A stretch of 64,000 nucleotides of DNA from Stropharia rugosoannulata (taxonomy: Eukaryota; Basidiomycota; Agaricomycetes; Agaricales; Strophariaceae): assembly GCA_028532985.1 (NCBI GenBank), contig JANCIK010000002.1, positions 1,426,001-1,490,000 of the forward strand, given 5' to 3'. This document shows positions 10,961 through 22,262 of this stretch, piece by piece (the first letter of the stretch is position 1; the number at the start of each line of letters is the position of its first letter). A program made the translations under genes and the position numbers. Below the pieces are notes generated by a model. That model saw nothing but the letters and a program-made list of their open reading frames with translations, was not told where the DNA came from and did not search any database.

Positions 10961-13874
10961 CGATCAAGCATGTCCAGAATGAACTGGCGCTGGTGAAGCG
11001 AAATCTTGCATTTGCTGCAATCCCTGGTAATGCCAACACCTAGTAGAAACTCCGTTGCACCGAGATCCCTGCATTTGAAGCGTGCACTGAGTTGCTTCAC
11101 AGCACGGTCAATGGATCAAGTCGATTTGGATGCAAATGTGATGTCGTCAATGTAGATAGGCACGAAAATGCGAACTGTGCCATCTGAGTAGATGTACACT
11201 GACATCTGCTTCCACATGCTTGAAACCCATATCAGTGAGAACAGAGTGTAACTTCGTGTTCCACTGCCTGGCTGACTGCTTGAGACCGTAAAGCGATTTG
11301 TGTAGCTTGCAGACCTTGTTTGGTACACCTTCATGGAATCCCTCAGGCTGCAGCATATAGATGTCCTCATCCAAGTCACCGTTGGTGAATGCACACGAAA
11401 TGTCCACAGAGCGTAGCTCAAGGTCTTTTGCAGCTGCAATAGCCAGTATCATGCTCAAGGTTGCTGGACGGAAGGTGGGAGCAAAGACTTCAGTGTAATC
11501 AACTCCAGGACACTGACTGTAGCCCTTTGCAACGATACAAGCCTTGTAGCGCTCCACAGTTCCATCTGCATGATGTTTGACCTTGAAGACCCAACCAGAA
11601 CCAATTGCCTTTGCACCAGGTGGCAAGTCAACGATTTCCCATGTGTTGTTCTGCAGCAGTGTGTTGTACTCTGCATTTGCTGCATCTTGCCATCTGTCTG
11701 CATCGTCGCCCTTGAGTGCCTGCTTGTAGTTCTTGGGATCCGAGACAGTAGCAGCACCAGCAAACTGAACCTCTTCCAGACCTTTGTCAACAGTGTAACT
11801 GTCAAGTTCATTGTTATCGAGGTCATCTGTCTCAGAAGGCGGTGTAGACAGCAGGAGGGGTACAGCAGCAGGTTTGACTTTCCACCATTCGCCAGGGGGA
11901 CGAGATTCACGTGTTGTGCGTCTCAGAGGCTCAGCAACGACTTTGGGTTCCACAGGAATGGGAGGTGCAACAGTAAGAGGCAGTTTGGGCACGTTTGGGG
12001 CAGAATGCTGATCTCGTCGAGTTGAGCATGTTGGTGTTTTCGACAATTGCGGAATGCAATGCGATGACTCCAACTTGGGTGTAGTACTGTCAGACTCGTC
12101 TTTTGACGCCCTATCTGATGGTACTTGACTCGACTTGCTAGGACCAGCAGTTGGACCGAAATGCACATGCGATTTCCCAGAATGCGAATTGGGCTGAGTT
12201 GAGCACTTTGGTAAACTCGACGATTTCGCACTAGTGGTCGGTTTCTGCGAGTTGGGAGTAGGTGCATCTTGTTCGTCGTCAGACGACGAGTCAGATGGTG
12301 CTGGTCCCACGGAAGGAGGTGTAGTTGGTGCATCCGAGTCATCAGTATCCAAGTCAGGCACATAGGCAGCAGTTGAATCCCCCCCAGAATCTGGCACATC
12401 TGAGAAGTGTGAAGGCGTGCCCTTTGGAAACAGATTGATTGGTGAAGTGACCTTCAAACCAGGAAAGCTGCGTTCATCAAAGATAGCACGTTCCGAGATC
12501 ACATACTTCTTAGTGGACGGATTGTAGAACTGCCAGCCTTTGTAGCCTGTAGGATAACCGATGAAAATGCATTTCTCAATGTGTGGTTGTAGTGACTTGC
12601 ATTTGTCTCTCTGCACAAAGACGTATGCAGCACACCCAAAAACACGGAGATGGCTCATATCAGGTTTCTTGCCATGCCACTCAGTGTAGGGCACAGAGTC
12701 AGTCAGAGATGACATAGGGAGCCTATTCCACACATGAATGTAAGCCATGACTGCAAGTCGCCAGAACAAGAGTGGGAGCTTTGCCTTAGCGATGTCCCTC
12801 TGGTGTAGGCACTGAGAGCAGACCATGCAAGTCAGAATGCACCAATTCAAGTGGTTTGGTCGATTTGCAAGTTGAGGTCAGAAATGTGCCAGACGTCATC
12901 TTGCCAGCTAAGCATGGTTCGCAAATTGGATCTGGTCGCTCTTTGGACGTTACAAGCATGTCAGTGACCAGACCCTTGGAAAGCAGCTTGTTAATGTGTG
13001 CATGGCTGTGATGTCCGCAACGACGATGCCAGAGCTCTGCATTGAGGGGTAGAGTGGACGACGACAAAGCAGAGCATGCAGATTCACAAATGGGACGAGT
13101 GAGACCATCCAGAATGGCAGAGTGCGATGCATTGATGGTTGCAGTGAAGATGGTCTTGCCAGAGCAGTTGAAGTACATCTTCTTTGCATCAATCTCAATC
13201 AGGATGCCAGAGCGCTTGGTGAGGTACAGGCATGCAAGCAGGTTGTTGCGCAACTTGGGGACATACAGAACGTGTTTGATGACTACTGCATCCGCTTTCT
13301 TGCCATTGATGACTGGGTGGAACACCACATTGCCAACACCCTCAGAATAGACAATAGAATCATCTGCAAGACGAATTGGGACACAGTGAGGTTTGTACTC
13401 CACAATCCAGTCTCGGTGATGCGTCATATGGCTAGTTGCACCTGTATCTGCGAGCCAGTCGAAATCGTTGCCTTGTGCGTCACCCGTAGCAAGTGCAGAC
13501 GCGAAACCTGCATACTCGACGATTTGGGATGTCTCCTCTGCTGGGGGCGAAGCAGAGTGTGCCATTTGACCAATAGCTGCCAGAGTTGACCACATGCTAA
13601 CTGGGTCATGCAGAATGTGAGCCAAGTGTGATTTGAGCTCATTCTGAACATGACTGTGTATGTAAACAGCAGCAGCAGTCGACTTGCTTGTCCATGTGTC
13701 ATGTGCCTCGATCTCAGCCATAGACGGCGTGAGAGAGAGCACAGGATGCTTGCATTCACCAGTAACCAGGCGCCACAGCTCCTGAGAGCGTAACCATGCT
13801 TTCATGTTGCAAGACCAGAGTTGATAGTTGGCAGTGCTCAGTTTGTCACACTGAGGTGTTGCAAAGAAACTCAT
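10953..13874 (-). pseudogene. Copia gag-pol, minus-strand copy with integrase deletion and truncated RT
   Basis: The gag ATG is at 13874. Protease LADTGATSHM and the integrase HHCC are present. A 299-bp deletion at about 12799 (relative to 10282-10580) then removes most of the integrase core and introduces a stop after PTPEGHR. Downstream are the integrase C-terminus, a Ser/Pro/Asp-rich linker (about 12450-11850), RT with GSGWVFKVKHHADGTVERYK and SLYGLKQSARQWN, and, after a frameshift at about 11205, FVPIYIDDITFASKS. The sequence ends at QRQFILDML near 10960 against the plus-strand copy. RNase H is absent. Confidence 0.85.
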
Positions 13875-14573
13875 GGTTGCAGGTGAAGGGAAGTGGTGAA
13901 TGATGTGATGTGGTATGAGGTGGTAGCTAAGACTGGGGCAAACGATGTGGCAAAGTTGCAAGACGAGCTGGGCTGAAATGCACGAGCAGTGAACAGAACA
14001 CTTGCAGTATCACAATTAGGCCGAGTTGAGCACTTGCAGTAAAACGTCGATTGCACGAGCAGCAGTGAACCAATTGACACGAGACTGTGCAAGAGGGTAG
14101 TTCAACGATGCGGAACGTGTGTAATCGAGTTGTGCAAACGACGGTCACGATGTGCTAGTGCAGTGAGCAAAACTGTTTGAGAGTGTCAATTGGACGGAGT
14201 TGAGCACTCTGGTGGAGAACAGTGTATTGCAAGGGAACGGCTGAGTGTGACGACCTGTGAGTAGGCAAGTGATGAGAGGCACGTGTAACGATGAGGTCCT
14301 CGAAAGAACCACGTGTTTCGACAATCAGGGAAGCCCAGGGAGTGAAGTCTCTGGTGAACACCAAGAGAGTGCTATTGACCTAAAACCAAAAGAGGCGGAT
14401 TGCTCGATAACCGTGCAAGCTGGCGGAACGCAGGTGGTACCAGAACGACGGTCGTGACGTGGCAGTCGTGCTCACGAAAAAGCGAGGCAAAACGAACGAC
14501 AATGAGTGTTAGGTTGAATACCAAGCCACTCAGTGGAGAAAGGACAGTAGAGAAGTGATGAGTAGGATGCTCA
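13875..14573 (-). other. Copia 5' leader, minus strand
   Basis: Inverted, nearly identical copy of the leader at 8498-9193, but without the 2.4-kb TIR element. It therefore supplies the empty site for that insertion. Confidence 0.8.
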
Positions 14574-14592
14574 GAGCGCAGGGCTCATAACC
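14574..14592 (-). promoter_or_regulatory. Primer-binding site, internal tRNA-iMet match
   Basis: The plus strand reads GAGCGCAGGGCTCATAACC directly against the LTR end at 14593. Same iMet match as at 6074-6092, here for the minus-strand copy. Confidence 0.8.
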
Positions 14593-14796
14593 TGTTGAAA
14601 GCAGACTGCTTACAGGTGCAGAGAGTGAACCTAACTCACACAGAGATGGTGGTGGTAAGAGATTAAGAGGCATCTACACTAGTACATGCCTTATATACTA
14701 CCATAAGCGAGATTAACTATATATGGAGCATATTAATTATAGTATGCAATATCTAATCTACTGCTGATGGTCAGTCCAATCCTATGTAATCTAACA
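14593..14796 (-). repeat. Copia 5' LTR, 204 bp
   Basis: Full-length LTR of the minus-strand copy with TG...CA ends. The primer site lies on its inner side. Confidence 0.9.
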
Positions 14797-14929
14797 TAAG
14801 AGGCATCTACACTAGTACATGCCTTATATACTACCATAAGCAAGATTAACTATATATGGAGTGTACTGAATATAGTACACAATATCTAATCTACTGCTGA
14901 TGGTCAAGTCCAATCTATGTAATCTAACA
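14797..14929 (-). repeat. Partial Copia LTR, 133 bp
   Basis: A second, truncated LTR directly follows the full one. It lacks the R/U5-like part and differs by several substitutions. Its outer end (CTAACA) abuts a 17-bp Copia gag fragment at 14930-14946, which is where the tandem unit rejoins. Confidence 0.85.
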
Positions 14930-14946
14930 TTAGCATGTGGGCGACT

Positions 14947-15215
14947 TGTTAGAAACAGCTCGTCACTGTTGCTGAGATAGGGGCCTGGAAAGGGGGTGTA
15001 CGGCACACTGCTAGTGTTGCAGATGCAAGGGGTCGTCCAAACAGATCGACTAACCGGCCATCCTGGTGTGGGAATGGACACAAAGCGCCTGGGCTCGGGC
15101 GTGCGAGGGAAGAATGTGTGTATTCTGGTCAAGGTCTAATTTAGGATACATCGTGATGGTAAGCTTTGTATGTACGTGTTAGCACCGGAAGTCCATGAAC
15201 ACGTGATATTCAACA
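14947..15215 (-). repeat. 3' LTR of gag-only element, 269 bp
   Basis: On the minus strand it runs TGTTGAATATCACGTG to GAGCTGTTTCTAACA. Nearly identical to 16532-16800 and to the solo LTR at 40120-40388. Confidence 0.92.
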
Positions 15216-15374
15216 CTCCCACCCGTGGAAATGGACCATGAAGAGAATGATAAAACAGGGAAAAGGAAAAGAAAGGGAGAGGATAACACATCAAGCAGAC
15301 TAAATCAACACTAACTTGGACCAATGCTAGGGGCTGCCAAGCTCCCACCGAATCTGGTAAGTCATGCAAGAAGG

Positions 15375-16319
15375 CTAAATGGCAAGTAAAGGACGGCCCG
15401 ATGATTGAGCATAATGCACGTGATGGTGAAACTCGTCATTGTCTGAGCTTGATTCTTGCTCCTGGGAATCGTTGTAGGCACGTCGGACTGCCTGCTTACG
15501 AGCACCTTGAAGAACAAGATCCTTGATGGCTGTAGGCATGTCACGAACACAAAGACGGGAGATATGACCATCACGTCCACAACGATGGCAGCTGTTACCG
15601 TTGTCCTTGTTGCACCAGGTGAACTTGCCTTCCTGAAAACCGTCAGTTGCAGGTTCTTGACGCGGTTTGGAACCCTCGGCTCCAGATCCCCCACCAAATC
15701 TCCCACCAGATCGGGTAGCTAGTGCGACGTCGGTTGGTTCAGCTTTGACATACTCCGAAACGCTGCTAGCTGAGCCAAGAAGGATGGTCTTGATGGTGTC
15801 AAGGGTAGGTTCGTCCCTTTGAGAGAGAATGGACGTGCGGACAGGGTGATAGGAGGAGTGGAGATGACGAAGGATGTGGTCACCAATTGCAGTGTCAGAG
15901 ACAGTCTCGCCAAGGTTCTTGAGGGAGTCGAAGGCAGCAGTGACAGCATGGATGTAGAACTCCATGGGGCAGGCGATATCATGCTGAATGGCGTCAATGG
16001 CATCCCGGGCTGCAATGCGGCGGCCCATGGTAGATCGGGTAAAGTGCTTCTTGAGTGCAGACCAGGCCTCAATAGCAGATTTGATCCCCTGGATGCGATA
16101 GCGTTGATCTGGCTCCATAGCTCCATAGATGTAGGCCACCAGGACCTTGTCCTTCTGTTCCTGGTCCTTTCCAACTGCTGCCCCAGAGGTCACCCATGAT
16201 GCATCAGCTCCCACAAAAAACATCTCCATATTGGAGGACCATTCAGTCCAGTTGGAGTCAGAGAGCTTCATCTCACTGAGGAGGGCAAGGAGGGCTGAGG
16301 GAATGCCTAGGGATGACAT
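15375..16319 (-). CDS. Gag polyprotein (UBN2-type) with CCHC zinc knuckle
   Basis: The likely start is the ATG at 16319 (MSSLGIPSALLALLSEMKL), which begins the conserved gag. The frame is open further upstream to 16460, but that lies in the leader. The protein is about 314 residues. The N-terminal half has the Copia gag look (SNWTEWSSNMEMFF, EAWSALKKHFTRSTMGRR), followed by a Gly-rich segment and one zinc knuckle CHRCGRDGHISRLC (C-x2-C-x4-H-x4-C), then an acidic tail ending SSGRPLLAI. The frame is intact. It probably forms particles that package the element RNA, with enzymes supplied by an autonomous relative (inference). Confidence 0.85.
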   Translation of the reverse strand: MSSLGIPSALLALLSEMKLSDSNWTEWSSNMEMFFVGADASWVTSGAAVGKDQEQKDKVLVAYIYGAMEPDQRYRIQGIKSAIEAWSALKKHFTRSTMGRRIAARDAIDAIQHDIACPMEFYIHAVTAAFDSLKNLGETVSDTAIGDHILRHLHSSYHPVRTSILSQRDEPTLDTIKTILLGSASSVSEYVKAEPTDVALATRSGGRFGGGSGAEGSKPRQEPATDGFQEGKFTWCNKDNGNSCHRCGRDGHISRLCVRDMPTAIKDLVLQGARKQAVRRAYNDSQEQESSSDNDEFHHHVHYAQSSGRPLLAI

Positions 16320-16531
16320 GGTGAGGCTTGGAATGAGTTTGTTGACAGTAATGAGTTGCCTGAGTGTTGTGGTGAAGTGGGGAGAGGAAAGGAGAGTGAT
16401 GATGTGGCAAGAATTGGAGGTTACTGGGTGTGATGTGGCAAGATCCCAGGCTCCAAACATAGACTTGACATCATGAGAGAATGGCTAGAAAAAGAAAAGA
16501 AGGAAGCAGAGAAGGTCCAGGGCTCATAACC

Positions 16532-16800
16532 TGTTAGAAACAGCTCGTCACTGTTGCTGAGATAGGGGCCTGGAAAGGGGGTGTACGGCACACTGCTAGT
16601 GTTGCAGATGCAAGGGGTCGTCCAAACAGATCGACTAACCGGCCATCCTGGTGTGGGAATGGACACAAAGCGCCTGGGCTCGGGCGTACGAGGGAAGAAT
16701 GTGTGTATTCTGGTCAAGGTCTAATTTAGGATACATCGTGATGGTAAGCTTTGTATGTACGTGTTAGCACCGGAAGTCCATGAACACATGATATTCAACA
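16532..16800 (-). repeat. 5' LTR of gag-only element, 269 bp
   Basis: The primer-binding site GGTTATGAGCCCTGGACC (minus strand, 16514-16531) abuts it. Its outer border abuts the CGACT target duplication. Confidence 0.92.
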
Positions 16801-18281
16801 CGACTCTGGCAGCTGTTGGTCAAACAGCACAGTCTGCTTTGCCCCCAGCAGAGGACACATTGCAAATCATGGAGTATGCAGGTTTTGCGTCTGCACTTGC
16901 TACAGGTGATGCACAAGGCAACGATTTTGACTGGCTCGCAGATACAGGTGCAACTAGCCATATGACGCCTCATCGAGACTGGATTGTGGAGTACAAACAT
17001 CACTGTGTCCCAATTCGTCTGGCAGATGATTCTATTGTCTATTCTGAGGGTGTTGGCAATGTGGTGTTCCACCCAGTCATCAATGGCAAGAAAGCGGATG
17101 CAGTAGTCATCAAACACGTTCTGTATGTCCCCAAGTTGCGCAACAACCTGCTTGCATGCCTGTACCTCACCAAGCGCTCTGGCATCCTGATTGAGATTGA
17201 TGCAAAGAAGATGTACTTCAACTGCTCTGGCAAGACCATCTTCACTGCAACCATCAATGCATCGCACTCTGCCATTCTGGATGGTCTCACTCGTCCCATT
17301 TGTGAATCTGCATGCTCTGCTTTGTCGTCGTCCACTCTACCCCTCAATGCAGAGCTCTGGCATCGTCGTTGCGGACATCACAGCCATGCACACATTAACA
17401 AGCTGCTTTCCAAGGGTCTGGTCACTGACATGCTTGTAACGTCCAAAGAGCGACCAGATCCAATTTGCGAACCATGCTTAGCTGGCAAGATGACGTCTGG
17501 CACATTTCTGACCTCAACTTGCAAATCGACCAAACCACTTGAATTGGTGCATTCTGACTTGCATGGTCCGCTCTCAGTGCCTACACCAGAGGGACATCGC
17601 TACTGGATCACATTCATTGACAACCGCACTCACCTGCATGCTGTCATGTTCCTGAAGCGAAAGTTGGACGCATTTGATGCATTCAAGGTGTACAAGGCAT
17701 ATGCAGAGAACCAGCTGAATGCGAAAATCAAGGCTATGCAGGACGACAAGGCTGGTGAATACGTGTCAAATGAGTTCATACAGTTTATGGAGCAATGTGG
17801 CATTCACAGACGACACAGCACATGCAATCGGCCTCAGCAGAATGGTGTTGCTGAATGTGCCAACCGCACTATTGCTGAGCACGTCACTGCAATGCTTGTA
17901 GAGGCAAAGCTCCCACTCTTGTTTTGGCGACTTGCAGTTATGGCTTACATTCACGTGTGGAACAGGCTCCCTACATGGTCTCTCACTGACTCTGTGCCCT
18001 ACACTGAGTGGCATGGCAAGAAACCCGATATGAGCCATCTCCGTGTTTTTGGTTGTGCTGCGTACGTCTTTGTGCAGAGAGACAAACGCAGGTCACTACA
18101 ACCACACGTCGAGAAGTGCATCTTCGTCGGTTACCCTACAGGCTACAAAGGCTGGCAGTTCTACAATCCGTCCACTAAGAAGTATGTGATCTCTGAACGT
18201 GCTATCTTTGACAAACACAGTATTCCTGGTTTGAAGGTCACTTCACCAATCAACCTGTTTCCAAAGGGCACACCTCTGTAA
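16801..18281 (+). pseudogene. Copia gag-protease-integrase, interrupted copy
   Basis: Continuation of the Copia gag split by the gag-only element; its first bases are 14930-14946. From TLAAVGQTAQSALPP it reads through protease DTG, integrase HHCC and the full DDE core to NLFPKGTP, closely matching 9484-10960. It ends at the same convergent junction with a minus-strand pol (about 18273). The first 200 bp carry substitutions not seen in the 9.5-kb copy, and after about 16990 the two are almost identical. Confidence 0.85.
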
Positions 18282-21190
18282 CGATCAAGCATGTCCAGAA
18301 TGAACTGGCGCTGGTGAAGCGAAATCTTGCATTTGCTGCAATCCCTGGTAATGCCAACACCTAGTAGAAACTCCGTTGCACCGAGATCCCTGCATTTGAA
18401 GCGTGCACTGAGTTGCTTCACAGCACGGTCAATGGATCAAGTCGATTTGGATGCAAATGTGATGTCGTCAATGTAGATAGGCACGAAAATGCGAACTGTG
18501 CCATCTGAGTAGATGTACACTGACATCTGCTTCCACATGCTTGAAACCCATATCAGTGAGAACAGAGTGTAACTTCGTGTTCCACTGCCTGGCTGACTGC
18601 TTGAGACCGTAAAGCGATTTGTGTAGCTTGCAGACCTTGTTTGGTACACCTTCATGGAATCCCTCAGGCTGCAGCATATAGATGTCCTCATCCAAGTCAC
18701 CGTTGGTGAATGCACACGAAATGTCCACAGAGCGTAGCTCAAGGTCTTTGCAGCTGCAATAGCCAGTATCATGCTCAAGGTTGCTGGACGGAAGGTGGGA
18801 GCAAAGACTTCAGTGTAATCAACTCCAGGACACTGACTGTAGCCCTTTGCAACGATACAAGCCTTGTAGCGCTCCACAGTTCCATCTGCATGATGTTTGA
18901 CCTTGAAGACCCAACCAGAACCAATTGCCTTTGCACCAGGTGGCAAGTCAACGATTTCCCATGTGTTGTTCTGCAGCAGTGTGTTGTACTCTGCATTTGC
19001 TGCATCTTGCCATCTGTCTGCATCGTCGCCCTTGAGTGCCTGCTTGTAGTTCTTGGGATCCGAGACAGTAGCAGCACCAGCAAACTGAACCTCTTCCAGA
19101 CCTTTGTCAACAGTGTAACTGTCAAGTTCATTGTTATCGAGGTCATCTGTCTCAGAAGGCGGTGTAGACAGCAGGAGGGTACAGCAGCAGGTTTGACTTT
19201 CCACCATTCGCCAGGGGGACGAGATTCACGTGTTGTGCGTCTCAGAGGCTCAGCAACGACTTTGGGTTCCACAGGAATGGGAGGTGCAACAGTAAGAGGC
19301 AGTTTGGGCACGTTTGGGGCAGAATGCTGATCTCGTCGAGTTGAGCATGTTGGTGTTTTCGACAATTGCGGAATGCAATGCGATGACTCCAACTTGGGTG
19401 TAGTACTGTCAGACTCGTCTTTTGACGCCCTATCTGATGGTACTTGACTCGACTTGCTAGGACCAGCAGTTGGACCGAAATGCACATGCGATTTCCCAGA
19501 ATGCGAATTGGGCTGAGTTGAGCACTTTGGTAAACTCGACGATTTCGCACTAGTGGTCGGTTTCTGCGAGTTGGGAGTAGGTGCATCTTGTTCGTCGTCA
19601 GACGACGAGTCAGATGGTGCTGGTCCCACGGAAGGAGGTGTAGTTGGTGCATCCGAGTCATCAGTATCCAAGTCAGGCACATAGGCAGCAGTTGAATCCC
19701 CCCCAGAATCTGGCACATCTGAGAAGTGTGAAGGCGTGCCCTTTGGAAACAGATTGATTGGTGAAGTGACCTTCAAACCAGGAAAGCTGCGTTCATCAAA
19801 GATAGCACGTTCGAGATCACATACTTCTTAGTGGACGGATTGTAGAACTGCCAGCCTTTGTAGCCTGTAGGATAACCGATGAAAATGCATTTCTCAATGT
19901 GTGGTTGTAGTGACTTGCATTTGTCTCTCTGCACAAAGACGTATGCAGCACACCCAAAAACACGGAGATGGCTCATATCAGGTTTCTTGCCATGCCACTC
20001 AGTGTAGGGCACAGAGTCAGTCAGAGATGACATAGGGAGCCTATTCCACACATGAATGTAAGCCATGACTGCAAGTCGCCAGAACAAGAGTGGGAGCTTT
20101 GCCTTAGCGATGTCCCTCTGGTGTAGGCACTGAGAGCAGACCATGCAAGTCAGAATGCACCAATTCAAGTGGTTTGGTCGATTTGCAAGTTGAGGTCAGA
20201 AATGTGCCAGACGTCATCTTGCCAGCTAAGCATGGTTCGCAAATTGGATCTGGTCGCTCTTTGGACGTTACAAGCATGTCAGTGACCAGACCCTTGGAAA
20301 GCAGCTTGTTAATGTGTGCATGGCTGTGATGTCCGCAACGACGATGCCAGAGCTCTGCATTGAGGGGTAGAGTGGACGACGACAAAGCAGAGCATGCAGA
20401 TTCACAAATGGGACGAGTGAGACCATCCAGAATGGCAGAGTGCGATGCATTGATGGTTGCAGTGAAGATGGTCTTGCCAGAGCAGTTGAAGTACATCTTC
20501 TTTGCATCAATCTCAATCAGGATGCCAGAGCGCTTGGTGAGGTACAGGCATGCAAGCAGGTTGTTGCGCAACTTGGGGACATACAGAACGTGTTTGATGA
20601 CTACTGCATCCGCTTTCTTGCCATTGATGACTGGGTGGAACACCACATTGCCAACACCCTCAGAATAGACAATAGAATCATCTGCAAGACGAATTGGGAC
20701 ACAGTGAGGTTTGTACTCCACAATCCAGTCTCGGTGATGCGTCATATGGCTAGTTGCACCTGTATCTGCGAGCCAGTCGAAATCGTTGCCTTGTGCGTCA
20801 CCCGTAGCAAGTGCAGACGCGAAACCTGCATACTCGACGATTTGGGATGTCTCCTCTGCTGGGGGCGAAGCAGAGTGTGCCATTTGACCAATAGCTGCCA
20901 GAGTTGACCACATGCTAACTGGGTCATGCAGAATGTGAGCCAAGTGTGATTTGAGCTCATTCTGAACATGACTGTGTATGTAAACAGCAGCAGCAGTCGA
21001 CTTGCTTGTCCATGTGTCATGTGCCTCGATCTCAGCCATAGACGGCGTGAGAGAGCACAGGATGCTTGCATTCACCAGTAACCAGGCGCCACAGCTCCTG
21101 AGAGCGTAACCATGCTTTCATGTTGCAAGACCAGAGTTGATAGTTGGCAGTGCTCAGTTTGTCACACTGAGGTGTTGCAAAGAAACTCAT
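18274..21190 (-). pseudogene. Copia gag-pol minus-strand copy, second tandem unit
   Basis: Repeat of 10953-13874, with gag ATG at 21190, the same 299-bp integrase deletion (about 20113) and the same RT truncation. Extra 1-bp losses in short homopolymers (for example near 18750, 19175 and 19811) and a 4-bp loss near 21054 break the frame further. They are the main differences from unit 1 and could be real mutations or consensus errors. Confidence 0.85.
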
Positions 21191-21908
21191 GGTTGCAGGT
21201 GAAGGGAAGTGGTGAATGATGTGATGTGGTATGAGGTGGTAGCTAAGACTGGGGCAAATGATGTGGCAAAGTTGCAAGACGAGCTGGGCTGAAATGCACG
21301 AGCAGTGAACAGAACACTTGCAGTATCACAATTAGGCCGAGTTGAGCACTTGCAGTAAAACGTCGATTGCACGAGCAGCAGTGAACCAATTGACACGAGA
21401 CTGTGCAAGAGGGTAGTTCAACGATGCGGAACGTGTGTAATCGAGTTGTGCAAACGACGGTCACGATGTGCTAGTGCAGTGAGCAAAACTGTTTGAGAGT
21501 GTCAATTGGACGGAGTTGAGCACTCTGGTGGAGAACAGTGTATTGCAAGGGAACGGCTGAGTGTGACGACCTGTGAGTAGGCAAGTGATGAGAGGCACGT
21601 GTAACGATGAGGTCCTCGAAAGAACCACGTGTTTCGACAATCAGGGAAGCCCAGGGAGTGAAGTCTCTGGTGAACACCAAGAGAGTGCTATTGACCTAAA
21701 ACCAAAAGAGGCGGATTGCTCGATAACCGTGCAAGCTGGCGGAACGCAGGTGGTACCAGAACGACGGTCGTGACGTGGCAGTCGTGCTCACGAAAAAGCG
21801 AGGCAAAGCGAACGACAATGAGTGTTAGGTTGAATACCAAGCCACTCGGTGGAGAAAGGACAGTAGAGAAGTGATGAGTAGGATGCTCAGAGCGCAGGGC
21901 TCATAACC
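21191..21908 (-). other. Copia 5' leader with iMet primer site, second unit
   Basis: Copy of 13875-14592. The primer site occupies 21890-21908, next to the LTR. Confidence 0.8.
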
Positions 21909-22112
21909 TGTTGAAAGCAGACTGCTTACAGGTGCAGAGAGTGAACCTAACTCACACAGAGATGGTGGTGGTAAGAGATTAAGAGGCATCTACACTAGTA
22001 CATGCCTTATATACTACCATAAGCGAGATTAACTATATATGGAGCATATTAATTATAGTATGCAATATCTAATCTACTGCTGATGGTCAGTCCAATCCTA
22101 TGTAATCTAACA
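21909..22112 (-). repeat. Copia 5' LTR, 204 bp
   Basis: Second-unit copy of 14593-14796. Confidence 0.9.
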
Positions 22113-22245
22113 TAAGAGGCATCTACACTAGTACATGCCTTATATACTACCATAAGCAAGATTAACTATATATGGAGTGTACTGAATATAGTACACAATA
22201 TCTAATCTACTGCTGATGGTCAAGTCCAATCTATGTAATCTAACA
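22113..22245 (-). repeat. Partial Copia LTR, 133 bp
   Basis: Second-unit copy of 14797-14929, again followed by the 17-bp gag fragment ending in CGACT. Confidence 0.85.
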
Positions 22246-22262
22246 TTAGCATGTGGGCGACT

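Larger units (their letters stand above)
14947..16800 (-). mobile_element. Gag-only LTR retrotransposon (TR-GAG-like), copy 1
   Basis: A complete 1854-bp insertion. It has two 269-bp LTRs (14947-15215 and 16532-16800) that differ at about two positions, an iMet-type primer site next to the 5' LTR (16514-16531), a polypurine tract (GGGTGGGAG, minus strand, 15216-15224) next to the 3' LTR, one gag gene, and a 5-bp target duplication CGACT (14942-14946 and 16801-16805). It sits in a Copia gag. There is no protease, integrase, RT or RNase H, and only about 150 bp separates the gag stop from the polypurine tract. The layout matches gag-only non-autonomous elements described in plants. Confidence 0.9.

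Noticed and set aside
11570..12025. Plus-strand ORF (151 codons), also at 18710-19330
   Set aside because: Antisense shadow of the Copia RT and linker, and repeated only because the host unit is repeated.
14797..14929. Tandem LTRs as a sign of a circular-DNA (2-LTR) integration
   Set aside because: The second LTR is truncated and divergent, and the next sequence is a gag fragment. A rearrangement join explains it more simply.
15819..16476. Plus-strand ORFs opposite the gag gene
   Set aside because: Shadows of the minus-strand gag. No motifs, and they vanish outside the coding region.
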